A stretch of 6,575 nt of DNA, from contig JAJCYK010000439.1 in assembly GCA_029262935.1 (NCBI GenBank), forward strand, positions 1 through 6,575, written 5' to 3'. Below, piece by piece: positions 1 to 6,575 of this stretch (position 1 is its first letter; every line of letters begins with the position of its first letter). Made by a program: the position numbers and the translations under genes. The notes beneath the pieces are model-generated. The model was not told where the DNA came from. It saw only the letters and a list, made by a program, of their open reading frames with translations, and did no database searches. This stretch comes from Cytophagales bacterium (GTDB lineage: Bacteria; Bacteroidota; Bacteroidia; Cytophagales; Cyclobacteriaceae).

Positions 1-51
1 ATTGACTTGACATTACTTCCAGTACTAATTTTGCTTTTTTATAAGAGATGA
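1..51 (+). CDS. 3' end of an unidentified gene, probably a membrane protein (partial)
   Basis: Only the last 16 codons and a TGA stop (49-51) are present; the gene starts outside the window. The frame starting at base 1 is the only forward frame open to this point, as the other two hit stops at 3-5 and 8-10. It reads IDLTLLPVLILLFYKR, a strongly hydrophobic stretch ending in two basic residues, which is what a final transmembrane helix with a short cytoplasmic tail looks like. Its stop overlaps the start of the next gene as ATGA (48-51), the usual sign of translational coupling in one operon. The family cannot be named from so short a piece. The reading frame itself is an inference, because 16 codons without a stop can occur by chance. 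Confidence 0.55.
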   Translation: MDLTLLPVLILLFYKR

Positions 52-1061
52 GAATTGCGTTTTTTCTTTTGTTGCTGACCCTGACAAATCCCATGACCTC
101 ATGGTCACAGAAAGCATCCAGTGAGTTGGCTAAAATTAATGGAGTTAATTTCGTGGCTCCTAGAAATCCTATTAGTCAAAATGAGATGAAGCCCATACGA
201 GGAATTGCTGCCAACTTTGTGGGTATTGTTCCGTATGCTTTTGCTTATCAAAATCAACCTAAGGTGGTGTTTGATACTAGTCGACAGTGGTGGGGAGAAA
301 GGCAGGAAGGTGCTATTACTACTATAAAATACGCTCAAAACCTGGGGATGAAAGTGATGATCAAGCCTCACGTTTGGGTTTTTGGTCAAGGTTGGCCTGG
401 AGACTTTACTTTGGAAAAGGAATCCGATTGGAAAGAATGGGAAAGTCAGTATAGGCAGTATATATTGGCTTACGCCAAAATAGCGGAAGATCTGGACGTG
501 GCTCTTTTCTGTATTGGTACGGAATACCGTCATGCCGCCACTCTGAGGCATAATTTTTGGATCCGTCTCATTACAGATGTGAGAAAAATATACGCAGGAA
601 AGATCACCTATGCTGCAAACTGGGATAATTATGAAGAGATCCAATTTTGGAATTACCTTGACTATATCGGTATTGACGCCTATTTCCCATTAGCCAGTGC
701 GGGTAATCCAAGTCTGAATGAGTTAAAAAAAGGATGGGTTAGTAAGTCAAACCAGCTTCAGAAAAGTGCCATAAAATGGGGCAAGCCCATAGTATTCACC
801 GAATACGGCTACCAAAGCATGGACCATGGTGCCGGGTTCCATTGGGAATTGGACCCAAAATCATTAAATGTGAATTTAGAATTGCAAGCCAAGGCTTATC
901 AGGCCTTATTTGAAACCGTTTGGACCCAATCTTGGTTTTTAGGAGGTTTTTTATGGAAATGGCATGCCAATCATCAAAGGGCCGGGGGTGATTCCAACAA
1001 GTCATGGACCCCTCAAAACAAGCCTGCCCAAAACACCATTCGCAAGTATTACAGCAACTGA
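48..1061 (+). CDS. Secreted GH113-like TIM-barrel glycoside hydrolase (putative beta-mannanase type)
   Basis: The 337-residue product begins with a signal peptide: a basic start (MR), a hydrophobic core at about residues 3-13, and likely cleavage near residue 20 (SWS/QKA). There is no lipobox, so a periplasmic or secreted enzyme is expected. The rest (about 30-335) looks like one (beta/alpha)8 barrel of the GH113 type. The candidate acid/base glutamate is E159 in CIGTEY, and the candidate nucleophile is E252 in VFTEYGYQS; this two-glutamate arrangement is that of a retaining clan GH-A enzyme. Other barrel-strand motifs are KPHVW (106-110), GIDAYFP (208-214) and FLWKWH (301-306), and the protein is rich in tryptophan. 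Characterised GH113 members cut beta-1,4-mannan, but the substrate here is unproven. The start at 48 is forced by an in-frame TAA at 42-44; the next Met (residue 16) would destroy the signal peptide. The gene overlaps the upstream stop by 4 bases and has no good Shine-Dalgarno. A related non-mannan glycosidase is the main alternative. Confidence 0.8.
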   Translation: MRIAFFLLLLTLTNPMTSWSQKASSELAKINGVNFVAPRNPISQNEMKPIRGIAANFVGIVPYAFAYQNQPKVVFDTSRQWWGERQEGAITTIKYAQNLGMKVMIKPHVWVFGQGWPGDFTLEKESDWKEWESQYRQYILAYAKIAEDLDVALFCIGTEYRHAATLRHNFWIRLITDVRKIYAGKITYAANWDNYEEIQFWNYLDYIGIDAYFPLASAGNPSLNELKKGWVSKSNQLQKSAIKWGKPIVFTEYGYQSMDHGAGFHWELDPKSLNVNLELQAKAYQALFETVWTQSWFLGGFLWKWHANHQRAGGDSNKSWTPQNKPAQNTIRKYYSN

Positions 1062-1081
1062 TCTGTTTTTACCGTTAGCCG

Positions 1082-1104
1082 CTTTTATTATTAAATAATT
1101 AAAG
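1082..1104. repeat. AT-rich imperfect inverted repeat in the gap upstream of fecR
   Basis: Two 11-base arms (1082-1092 and 1094-1104) surround a single central A at 1093. The pattern is CTTT-T-ATTATT, A, AATAAT-T-AAAG, with ten of eleven positions complementary and one T/T mismatch. It lies 21 bases after the stop of the hydrolase gene and 65 bases before the fecR start. The one-base centre makes it a poor RNA hairpin, and no T-tract follows on the + strand, so it is not a convincing intrinsic terminator. A dimeric regulator could bind such a site, but in AT-rich spacer DNA a chance palindrome is also plausible. Confidence 0.35.
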
Positions 1105-1153
1105 GAAACTTAGTACAAGGTTCCAAACGAGCTGTCTATAAAATAAAGACCAG

Positions 1154-1170
1154 TTAACGCAATTAACGCA
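1154..1170 (+). repeat. Tandem TTAACGCA repeat abutting the fecR start codon
   Basis: The 8-base word TTAACGCA occurs at 1154-1161 and again at 1163-1170, separated by one A (period 9 bases). The second copy supplies the A of the fecR ATG at 1170. The repeat occupies the place where a Shine-Dalgarno sequence would lie, and no purine-rich ribosome site is visible. It could be a regulator site overlapping the translation start or a short duplication without function. Confidence 0.4.
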
Positions 1171-2207
1171 TGAATTACATTGACTTTGAGGCTGAGGATT
1201 TTGCTTCAAATGAATCCTTCCAAAATTGGTATTACAAAAGGAATCATAATGATGAAGAATTTTGGGATCAATGGAGGGCCCAACATCCTAGCATAGAGCA
1301 TAAGATGGTAGAGGCAATCCGTATTATGGATACCTTTATCCAAACCGTTCAACCTATTACCCATGATAGCATCCAGTCTTCCTGGGATACTCTCACCACA
1401 CGCCTGGAAGAAGAAGAAGTGCCCCAATTGAATTTGGATCAACGAGAAAATCAATCCTGGTGGACCCTTCCAAAAACATTTTTCCTGGCCGCCTCGGTAA
1501 TTTTGATGGCCATAACCATTTTCTTCTTCACTATTAAGAAGCCTTCAGAACTAATTCATCAAACGGATTTTGGAGAGACCATTAGTATAACGCTTCCAGA
1601 CAATTCTGTAGTTACATTGAACAGCAATTCCAAATTGAGATATTCTAGCTCCTTCAGTGAAAAAGATCAAGACCGAAAGGTCTGGTTGGAGGGGGAAGCG
1701 TATTTCTCAGTGGTGCACACCGAATCGAACCAACGCTTTTTAGTCTATACTCCAGATAACGTAGTTGTTGAAGTATTAGGTACTGAATTTAATGTTAGAC
1801 ATCGAAAAAATGGCACCAAGGTGGTGCTGAACTCTGGAAAGATATCACTGAAGATTGAGGATGTTCCAGAGAACATTATTATGAAACCCGGAGAACTTGT
1901 CGACATACCTGAGCATGCAGATTCTTTTAGCCAAGTTGCAGTAAATACCGATTTATATACTTCATGGAAGTGCAAGCTATTCGTTTTTGAAGACACACCT
2001 CTGGTAGAGGTTATCTCTTTATTAGAAGACAATTACGGACTTAACGTTAAAGTAACCGACGCCACTTTGTTGGACCAAAACGTGTCTGGCTCTGTGCCCT
2101 CAGATAATATAAAGCTTTTAATGGAAGGCTTATCTGAATCATTTGGGCTCACCATTCAACATTCACAAAACAACGTGACTATAATGAGAAAAGTAAAATT
2201 AGATTAA
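1170..2207 (+). CDS. FecR-family anti-sigma factor with C-terminal DUF4974-type domain
   Basis: This 345-residue inner-membrane protein is the expected link between an outer-membrane receptor and an ECF sigma factor. Residues 1-100 are cytoplasmic and carry the FecR-type N-terminal pattern with aromatic and HP landmarks (FQNW at 17-20, FWDQW at 31-35, HP at 39-40); this part would bind the sigma factor. One transmembrane helix spans about 103-122. The periplasmic FecR domain follows at about 130-228, with the hallmarks TLPDNSVVTLNSNSKLRY (141-158), VWLEGEAYFSV (171-181) and VEVLGTEFNV (200-209). A C-terminal DUF4974/STN-like domain spans about 269-338. The start at 1170 is fixed by an in-frame TAA at 1164-1166. 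It ends 17 bases before the SusC-like gene, so the two are probably co-transcribed. The usual neighbouring ECF sigma gene is absent: the gene before it is a glycoside hydrolase. The family assignment is secure; the cognate sigma factor and the inducing ligand are unknown. Confidence 0.95.
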   Translation: MNYIDFEAEDFASNESFQNWYYKRNHNDEEFWDQWRAQHPSIEHKMVEAIRIMDTFIQTVQPITHDSIQSSWDTLTTRLEEEEVPQLNLDQRENQSWWTLPKTFFLAASVILMAITIFFFTIKKPSELIHQTDFGETISITLPDNSVVTLNSNSKLRYSSSFSEKDQDRKVWLEGEAYFSVVHTESNQRFLVYTPDNVVVEVLGTEFNVRHRKNGTKVVLNSGKISLKIEDVPENIIMKPGELVDIPEHADSFSQVAVNTDLYTSWKCKLFVFEDTPLVEVISLLEDNYGLNVKVTDATLLDQNVSGSVPSDNIKLLMEGLSESFGLTIQHSQNNVTIMRKVKLD

Positions 2208-2224
2208 ATACTAAACCCAGTGCT

Positions 2225-5200
2225 ATGAAAAGACTAATACCAATAGCCTTAATAATTTTTACCCTAGGCCTAACTAGTCATCCAATTTGCGCCTTTCAAT
2301 ATGCCTCTACTGTCAGTTATGATTCTGGTATGTTGGAGAACTCTAAGTTTTTGAAAGATATTCTAGCAGACTTGGAATTAAAATATAGTGTATCGATCCT
2401 CTATAATAGTGATCTCGTCGGGATGACCAAAGTTTCAGATAACGCTATGAGCCTTCAACATTTGGATGAGGCTTTGTACTCTATTTTAGAGCCCAACGGT
2501 CTAAAATACAAAAAGCTGAAACAGGATTTTTATGTAATCCAAAGTGCTAATCAGCCCAAAACAATCGTACCAGTGTCCCAACGAGAGTTAGCTTTTGCCA
2601 GCACAGAACAGAGGCAATACTTTAGAAACCTCGATAAAGTTCAGGTGCAAGGTTTAAGCGATTACGAAATTGATATTGAAGTACAGATAAGTGGTCGCAT
2701 CTCAGATGGAGATACCGGTGAACCACTACCCGGAGTTAGCGTCTTAGTTAAAGGCACGACCCAAGGCACCATTACCGACACTGATGGTAATTACAAGATC
2801 ACCGTGGATGAAAGCGCGGTACTCGTCTTTAGCTTTGTTGGATACAAAACACAGGAAGTAACTGTAGGTACCAACTCCACGCTTAATATAGTTTTGGCTA
2901 GTGACGTCACCGCTCTCTCAGAAATAGTAGTGGTGGGGTATGGCACGCAACAAAGAAGGGACATCACAGGCTCTGTAGCTTCCATTTCATCTCAAGATAT
3001 AAAGAACATACCTGTTACAAGCTTTGAAAATGCTATTCAAGGTCAACTGGCGGGTGTGCAAGTCTCTGAAACCAGTGGAGAACCCGGAGCTGGGCCTACC
3101 ATTCGTGTTCGAGGTTTAGGATCCATTAGTGCCGGAAACGAACCGTTGTATGTAGTTGATGGATTCCCAATATCCAAAAATGTGGATGTAGGAGTACAAG
3201 GGGACCTTTTTAGAAGAAGAGCAGCTTTTCGGCCACCAACTTCAAATCCCTTAGCCACTATTAATCCCAATGATATAGAATCCATTGAAGTTCTAAAAGA
3301 TGCTTCAGCAGCAGCCATTTATGGTTCTCGAGGGTCAAATGGAGTAATCCTTATCACAACCAAAAAGGGTACTAGAGAAGGCAAACCTACTGTAAACCTG
3401 GATGTTTATGGAGGTGTGCAATCGGTCGCTAATAAAATCGATCTTATGAACTCCCAGGAGCTCACTTCCTACGTGTTGGACTCAAGAAACAACGCGTATA
3501 TTCAAAACGTCCCAGGAGCTGATATCAATGACTCCAACGCGCAAAGAAATCAGAAGGCATTAGATGCTGGTTTAGCCCCTTCTGCCAATTACCGTATTGC
3601 AGATGATTACTTAAATCCAGACGGAACAGATGTTGACTGGCAGGATCTCATATTCAAATCTGCCGCCCTACAAAGTTACAACGTGTCCGTTGCGGGGGGG
3701 TCTGAAAAAATATCCTACTTCGTAGCTGGAGGATACTACAGTCAAGATGGTATAATTGAAAACTCCGGATTTGACCGATACAGCTTTAGGGTAAATTTGG
3801 AAGCGGATGTTTTACCTAAGTTAAAAATGGGGCTTAACCTAAATCCTTCATTTACTAACTTGGATAGACTCCCTGCAGGATCACCCTATTTTGCCCGACC
3901 TCCAGGCATTGTCTACTCCGCTTTAGTGCATTCACCTACCATTAATCCCTACAATGCGGATGGAACGCCTAATCAAAGTGATAATCAAGGATTCTTGTTT
4001 ACCGAGGATGGTGAGGGTGCAGGGTTCTCTTCTGCTAGTAATCCGTTGGCTATTATCGACGCCATTCAGGACGATCTCTCACAAAATCGAACCTTGGGTA
4101 ACATCTATGCCGAGTACGAGCTAATGGAAGGTTTAACCTTCAAAACATATGCTGGAATAGACGTGAACAATTTTAATAGAACTTTTTTCAGGGCCAATTC
4201 TTTGTTGTTCAGGACTGCAACCAGTGGCGAACCCTACGCGCAATCAAGTGCTTCTCAAAGTGTGAACTGGATTAGTGAGAACACGTTAAATTATGAAAAA
4301 TCATTTGCGGGTTCACACAACCTTTCAGTGGTCGTAGGTTATACTGCTCAAAAAGAAACCATTGATTTAAATCAGGTAATCGCCGAGAACTTTTCCGATG
4401 ATCTGGTACCAACCATTAGTGGTGGACAAGTTACCGCTGGTAACTCTATTAGTGAAGAATGGTCCTTAAACTCCATACTAGCAAGGGCCAACTACAGCTT
4501 TAAAGATAAGTATTTGGTAACCGCCACTATTCGTTCGGACCGAGCAAGTCGCTTTGGCGAAGGTAATAAAACGGGAACGTTCCCTTCCATCTCTGCCGGC
4601 TGGCGTCTGTCCGAAGAGCCATTTTTGCAAAACGTAGCATTCTTGAGTGATTTGAAGTTACGAGTAAGCTGGGGGCAAACCGGAAACTTCCTAATAGGAA
4701 ATTTCGCGGCCATTGGCTTATTAGATCCCTTTAATTATGTCTTAAATGATGTATTGGTAAATGGTATAGCACCCTCCACCTTAAGTAATGATGAATTAAG
4801 ATGGGAAAAAACCAATCAAGTCGATTTCGGATTGGAATTTGGGTTAATAGAGGATCGTGTATTTGGTACTATTGATTGGTACAAGTCAACGACCTCCGAT
4901 CTACTCCTACAAGTTCAAGTGCCTTCTTCGCTGGGGTTTACCAATGCTTTGCAAAACATTGGCGAAGTAGAGAATACGGGTTGGGAAATAACTATTAGTA
5001 GTAAGAACCTGGTAGGCGAAGTCACCTGGAGCACTGATTTTAACTTCGCCACCAACGACAATGAAGTGACCGAATTGGGTGCAAGTGGAGATCCTATATT
5101 GAGCAGCGGCGGGGCTGGTATCCGCCATATCACCCGTATTGGTGATGCCATTGGTAGTTATTATGGCTATGTAGTTGATGGTATATACCAATCTCAATCG

Positions 5201-5836
5201 GACATTGATAGCGCTCCTGTAGATACGCAAGCTCCTGATGCCAGACCGGGTGACTTTAGATTTAAAGATGTGAATGGTGATGGTGTGATCGATCCAGGTG
5301 ATCGTACGGTGGTTGGCAATTATCTCCCTGATTTTACGTGGGGTATTACCAACAGAGTCTCCTACAAAGGACTGGATTTGAGTTTTTTGTTTCAAGGAGT
5401 TGAAGGTTCCGAAGTCTTAAACTTAACACGCCGGCATTTAGGAAACGGCGAGGCCAATTTTAATAGCTATGCAGAATGGAACAACCGTTGGATTTCAGCT
5501 TCCGAGCCGGGAAACGGCTCTATTCCTAGAGCAGACCGATTAACAGGTAATCATGGAAATAACAATAGGCCCTCATCATTTCAGGTAGAAGACGCTTCTT
5601 ACATTCGGTTAAGAAATGTAACCATTGGGTACAATTTCCCCTCAGATATCTTGGGGAATTATGTACAGAATCTGCGGGTATATGCCTCTGGAACCAACTT
5701 ATTTACTAGTACAGATTATTTAGGATTTAATCCTGAGGTGAATAATCAAAATCAAATCCCGGGTGTGCAAGGAGAAGACTATGGGGCTTATCCCCTATCT
5801 CGTGTATTCACTTTTGGTGTGAACGTTACTTTTTAA
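2225..5836 (+). CDS. SusC/RagA-family TonB-dependent outer-membrane receptor with N-terminal STN signalling domain
   Basis: The 1203-residue product forms an outer-membrane barrel that imports nutrients bound with SusD, powered by TonB. Domain order: signal peptide 1-23 (ICA/FQ); STN domain about 43-107, found in receptors that signal to FecR proteins; linker 108-153; carboxypeptidase-regulatory-like beta-sandwich about 155-226, with GEPLPGVSVLVKGT at 165-178; the conserved SusC segment EIVVVGYGTQ at 233-242, in the TonB-box region; plug about 243-385, with LYVVDGFPIS (308-317) and IYGSRGSNGVILITT (365-379); then the barrel to the end. Barrel landmarks are an EF-hand-like loop DVNGDGVIDPGD (1015-1026), VEDASYIRL (1121-1129), TNLFT (1157-1161) and a C-terminal strand ending in Phe. 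Length is normal for an STN-bearing SusC. Residues 320-340 hold an Arg-rich plug insertion. An intact G7 tract lies at 3694-3700. No ribosome site is visible in the 17-base gap from fecR. The SusD-like gene follows 25 bases later. The substrate cannot be deduced from the sequence. Confidence 0.97.
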   Translation: MKRLIPIALIIFTLGLTSHPICAFQYASTVSYDSGMLENSKFLKDILADLELKYSVSILYNSDLVGMTKVSDNAMSLQHLDEALYSILEPNGLKYKKLKQDFYVIQSANQPKTIVPVSQRELAFASTEQRQYFRNLDKVQVQGLSDYEIDIEVQISGRISDGDTGEPLPGVSVLVKGTTQGTITDTDGNYKITVDESAVLVFSFVGYKTQEVTVGTNSTLNIVLASDVTALSEIVVVGYGTQQRRDITGSVASISSQDIKNIPVTSFENAIQGQLAGVQVSETSGEPGAGPTIRVRGLGSISAGNEPLYVVDGFPISKNVDVGVQGDLFRRRAAFRPPTSNPLATINPNDIESIEVLKDASAAAIYGSRGSNGVILITTKKGTREGKPTVNLDVYGGVQSVANKIDLMNSQELTSYVLDSRNNAYIQNVPGADINDSNAQRNQKALDAGLAPSANYRIADDYLNPDGTDVDWQDLIFKSAALQSYNVSVAGGSEKISYFVAGGYYSQDGIIENSGFDRYSFRVNLEADVLPKLKMGLNLNPSFTNLDRLPAGSPYFARPPGIVYSALVHSPTINPYNADGTPNQSDNQGFLFTEDGEGAGFSSASNPLAIIDAIQDDLSQNRTLGNIYAEYELMEGLTFKTYAGIDVNNFNRTFFRANSLLFRTATSGEPYAQSSASQSVNWISENTLNYEKSFAGSHNLSVVVGYTAQKETIDLNQVIAENFSDDLVPTISGGQVTAGNSISEEWSLNSILARANYSFKDKYLVTATIRSDRASRFGEGNKTGTFPSISAGWRLSEEPFLQNVAFLSDLKLRVSWGQTGNFLIGNFAAIGLLDPFNYVLNDVLVNGIAPSTLSNDELRWEKTNQVDFGLEFGLIEDRVFGTIDWYKSTTSDLLLQVQVPSSLGFTNALQNIGEVENTGWEITISSKNLVGEVTWSTDFNFATNDNEVTELGASGDPILSSGGAGIRHITRIGDAIGSYYGYVVDGIYQSQSDIDSAPVDTQAPDARPGDFRFKDVNGDGVIDPGDRTVVGNYLPDFTWGITNRVSYKGLDLSFLFQGVEGSEVLNLTRRHLGNGEANFNSYAEWNNRWISASEPGNGSIPRADRLTGNHGNNNRPSSFQVEDASYIRLRNVTIGYNFPSDILGNYVQNLRVYASGTNLFTSTDYLGFNPEVNNQNQIPGVQGEDYGAYPLSRVFTFGVNVTF

Positions 5837-5861
5837 TACCTGGAATTAGACCTTTTCAATT

Positions 5862-6575
5862 ATGAAATATACAGTAATAACAACCATACTAACCGTCTCT
5901 TTGCTAGTATCGTGTAGCGAAGACTTTACAGACTTGGCTCCTATTTCTCAAAGAAACACGGCCAATTTCTATAAAACTGGCACAGACTTGGAAGTGGCAG
6001 TAAATGCTGCTTATAGTGCGTTACAGTCGGATGGAACCTATAACGAAGGTTTTTGGATCATGCAGGAAATGCGCTCGGACAATACCGATCAGGGACCTGG
6101 TACTACTGGATTGGCTCGTGAACGTGCCGTAATCGAGGACTTTGAAGAAATATCTACTAGTGAGATTGTGACCAATTCTTATATTGACTCCTATCTGGGT
6201 ATAGCGCGTTGTAATACCGTTATTGACCGAGCAGATGCCATAGACATGGATGCCACTTTGAAGGAACGTCTCAAAAGTGAAGCCAGGTTTTTAAGATCCT
6301 TGTTTTACTATCATTTAGCAGTGTCCTTCGGCAACGTCCCGCTAGTACTAACAGAAACCAGTTCCGTGGAAGAGGGAAAAGATCATATACAGGTTCCTGC
6401 GGAAACCATATACAATCAAATTGTACAAGACTTAATACAAGCTGAAAATGGTTTGGATATTAGTTATTCCGGAGCCGATTTAGGTCGAGTCACGAAAGGG
6501 GCTGCGGCTACCTTATTGGCAAAAGTATATCTTACCTTAGGAGATAACAGCGCTGCCGAAGCGGTATTGAGACGG
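5862..6575 (+). CDS. SusD/RagB-family nutrient-binding outer-membrane lipoprotein (5' part)
   Basis: The frame from ATG 5862 is open to the window edge, giving 238 residues, roughly the first half of a typical SusD protein of about 500; the C-terminal part lies outside. The N-terminus is a lipoprotein signal with lipobox LVSC and lipidation at C18, followed by acidic residues (SED) as in Bacteroidota surface-export signals. The mature start DFTDLAPISQ (21-30) is the classic SusD opening. TPR-like helices follow, including ERLKSEARFLRSLFYYHL (135-152), FGNVPLV (156-162), the IYNQIVQDL segment (183-191) and GRVTKGAAATLLAKVYLTLGD (208-228). SusD proteins form a lid over the SusC barrel at the cell surface and capture the ligand. 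The gene begins 25 bases after the SusC stop, so both are almost certainly co-transcribed and act as a pair. No consensus ribosome site is seen. The ligand is unknown; the diagnostic family match leaves little room for an alternative. Confidence 0.96.
   Translation, partial: MKYTVITTILTVSLLVSCSEDFTDLAPISQRNTANFYKTGTDLEVAVNAAYSALQSDGTYNEGFWIMQEMRSDNTDQGPGTTGLARERAVIEDFEEISTSEIVTNSYIDSYLGIARCNTVIDRADAIDMDATLKERLKSEARFLRSLFYYHLAVSFGNVPLVLTETSSVEEGKDHIQVPAETIYNQIVQDLIQAENGLDISYSGADLGRVTKGAAATLLAKVYLTLGDNSAAEAVLRR

Noticed and set aside
105..644. A 179-codon open frame on the - strand within the hydrolase gene
   Set aside because: It lies wholly inside a well-supported gene with signal peptide and catalytic motifs, and its translation shows no recognisable domain. 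It is a shadow frame.
1062..1110. Possible intrinsic terminator after the hydrolase gene
   Set aside because: No GC-rich stem followed by a T-tract is present; the only inverted repeat is AT-rich with a one-base centre, unsuitable as an RNA hairpin.
1137..1144. TATAAAAT resembling a -10 promoter element upstream of fecR
   Set aside because: There is no matching upstream element at the right spacing, it does not fit the Bacteroidota TAnnTTTG form, and AT-rich spacer makes such words common by chance.
4683..4705. An imperfect inverted repeat (GAAAcTTCCTA, central A, TAGGAAaTTTC) with the same geometry as the palindrome at 1082-1104
   Set aside because: It lies in the middle of susC and encodes part of the repeated peptide GNFLIGNF. 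The sequence does not match the other palindrome, so the shared shape is most likely coincidence.
4907..5395. A 162-codon open frame on the - strand within susC
   Set aside because: The + strand here encodes conserved SusC barrel sequence including the EF-hand-like loop; the antisense translation looks like low-quality noise.
5837..5861. Possible attenuator or hairpin between susC and susD
   Set aside because: The 25-base gap contains no inverted repeat or T-tract, and appears to be a plain intercistronic spacer.

Overview
The window reads as a piece of a Bacteroidota chromosome. The evidence is a SusC-type TonB-dependent receptor followed by a SusD-type lipoprotein, a FecR anti-sigma factor with the C-terminal domain typical of this phylum, moderately AT-rich coding sequence, and almost no Shine-Dalgarno sequences ahead of the genes. 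The style of the FecR N-terminus and of the SusC plug resembles Cytophagales or related marine/soil lineages, but that is an impression from familiar sequences, not a test.

All genes lie on the + strand. At the left edge are the last 16 codons of an unidentified gene with a hydrophobic, membrane-like tail. It overlaps by 4 bases (ATGA) with a secreted TIM-barrel glycoside hydrolase that resembles GH113 beta-mannanases (48-1061). A 108-base gap follows, holding an AT-rich imperfect palindrome and a tandem 8-base repeat directly abutting the next start codon. Then comes a tightly spaced group: fecR-like anti-sigma factor (1170-2207), a 1203-residue SusC-like receptor with an N-terminal STN signalling domain (2225-5836), and a SusD-like lipoprotein that runs off the right edge (5862-6575). 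The gaps within this group are 17 and 25 bases, so it is very probably one transcription unit.

Inferred joint function: SusC and SusD form an outer-membrane complex that captures and imports an oligosaccharide or other large nutrient, with energy from TonB. The STN domain of SusC would report substrate binding to the periplasmic part of FecR, which would then release or activate an ECF sigma factor that turns on the operon. No sigma gene sits next to fecR here, so it must be elsewhere or outside the window. The GH113-like enzyme could cut the glycan handled by this system, but it appears to belong to a separate upstream transcription unit, so the link is only by proximity.

I see no RNA gene, CRISPR array, insertion sequence, clear intrinsic terminator or strong consensus promoter. 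The window looks like an ordinary nutrient-acquisition/signalling locus; the most useful oddities are the absent neighbouring sigma gene, the two short repeats in the 108-base gap, and an arginine-rich insertion in the SusC plug.
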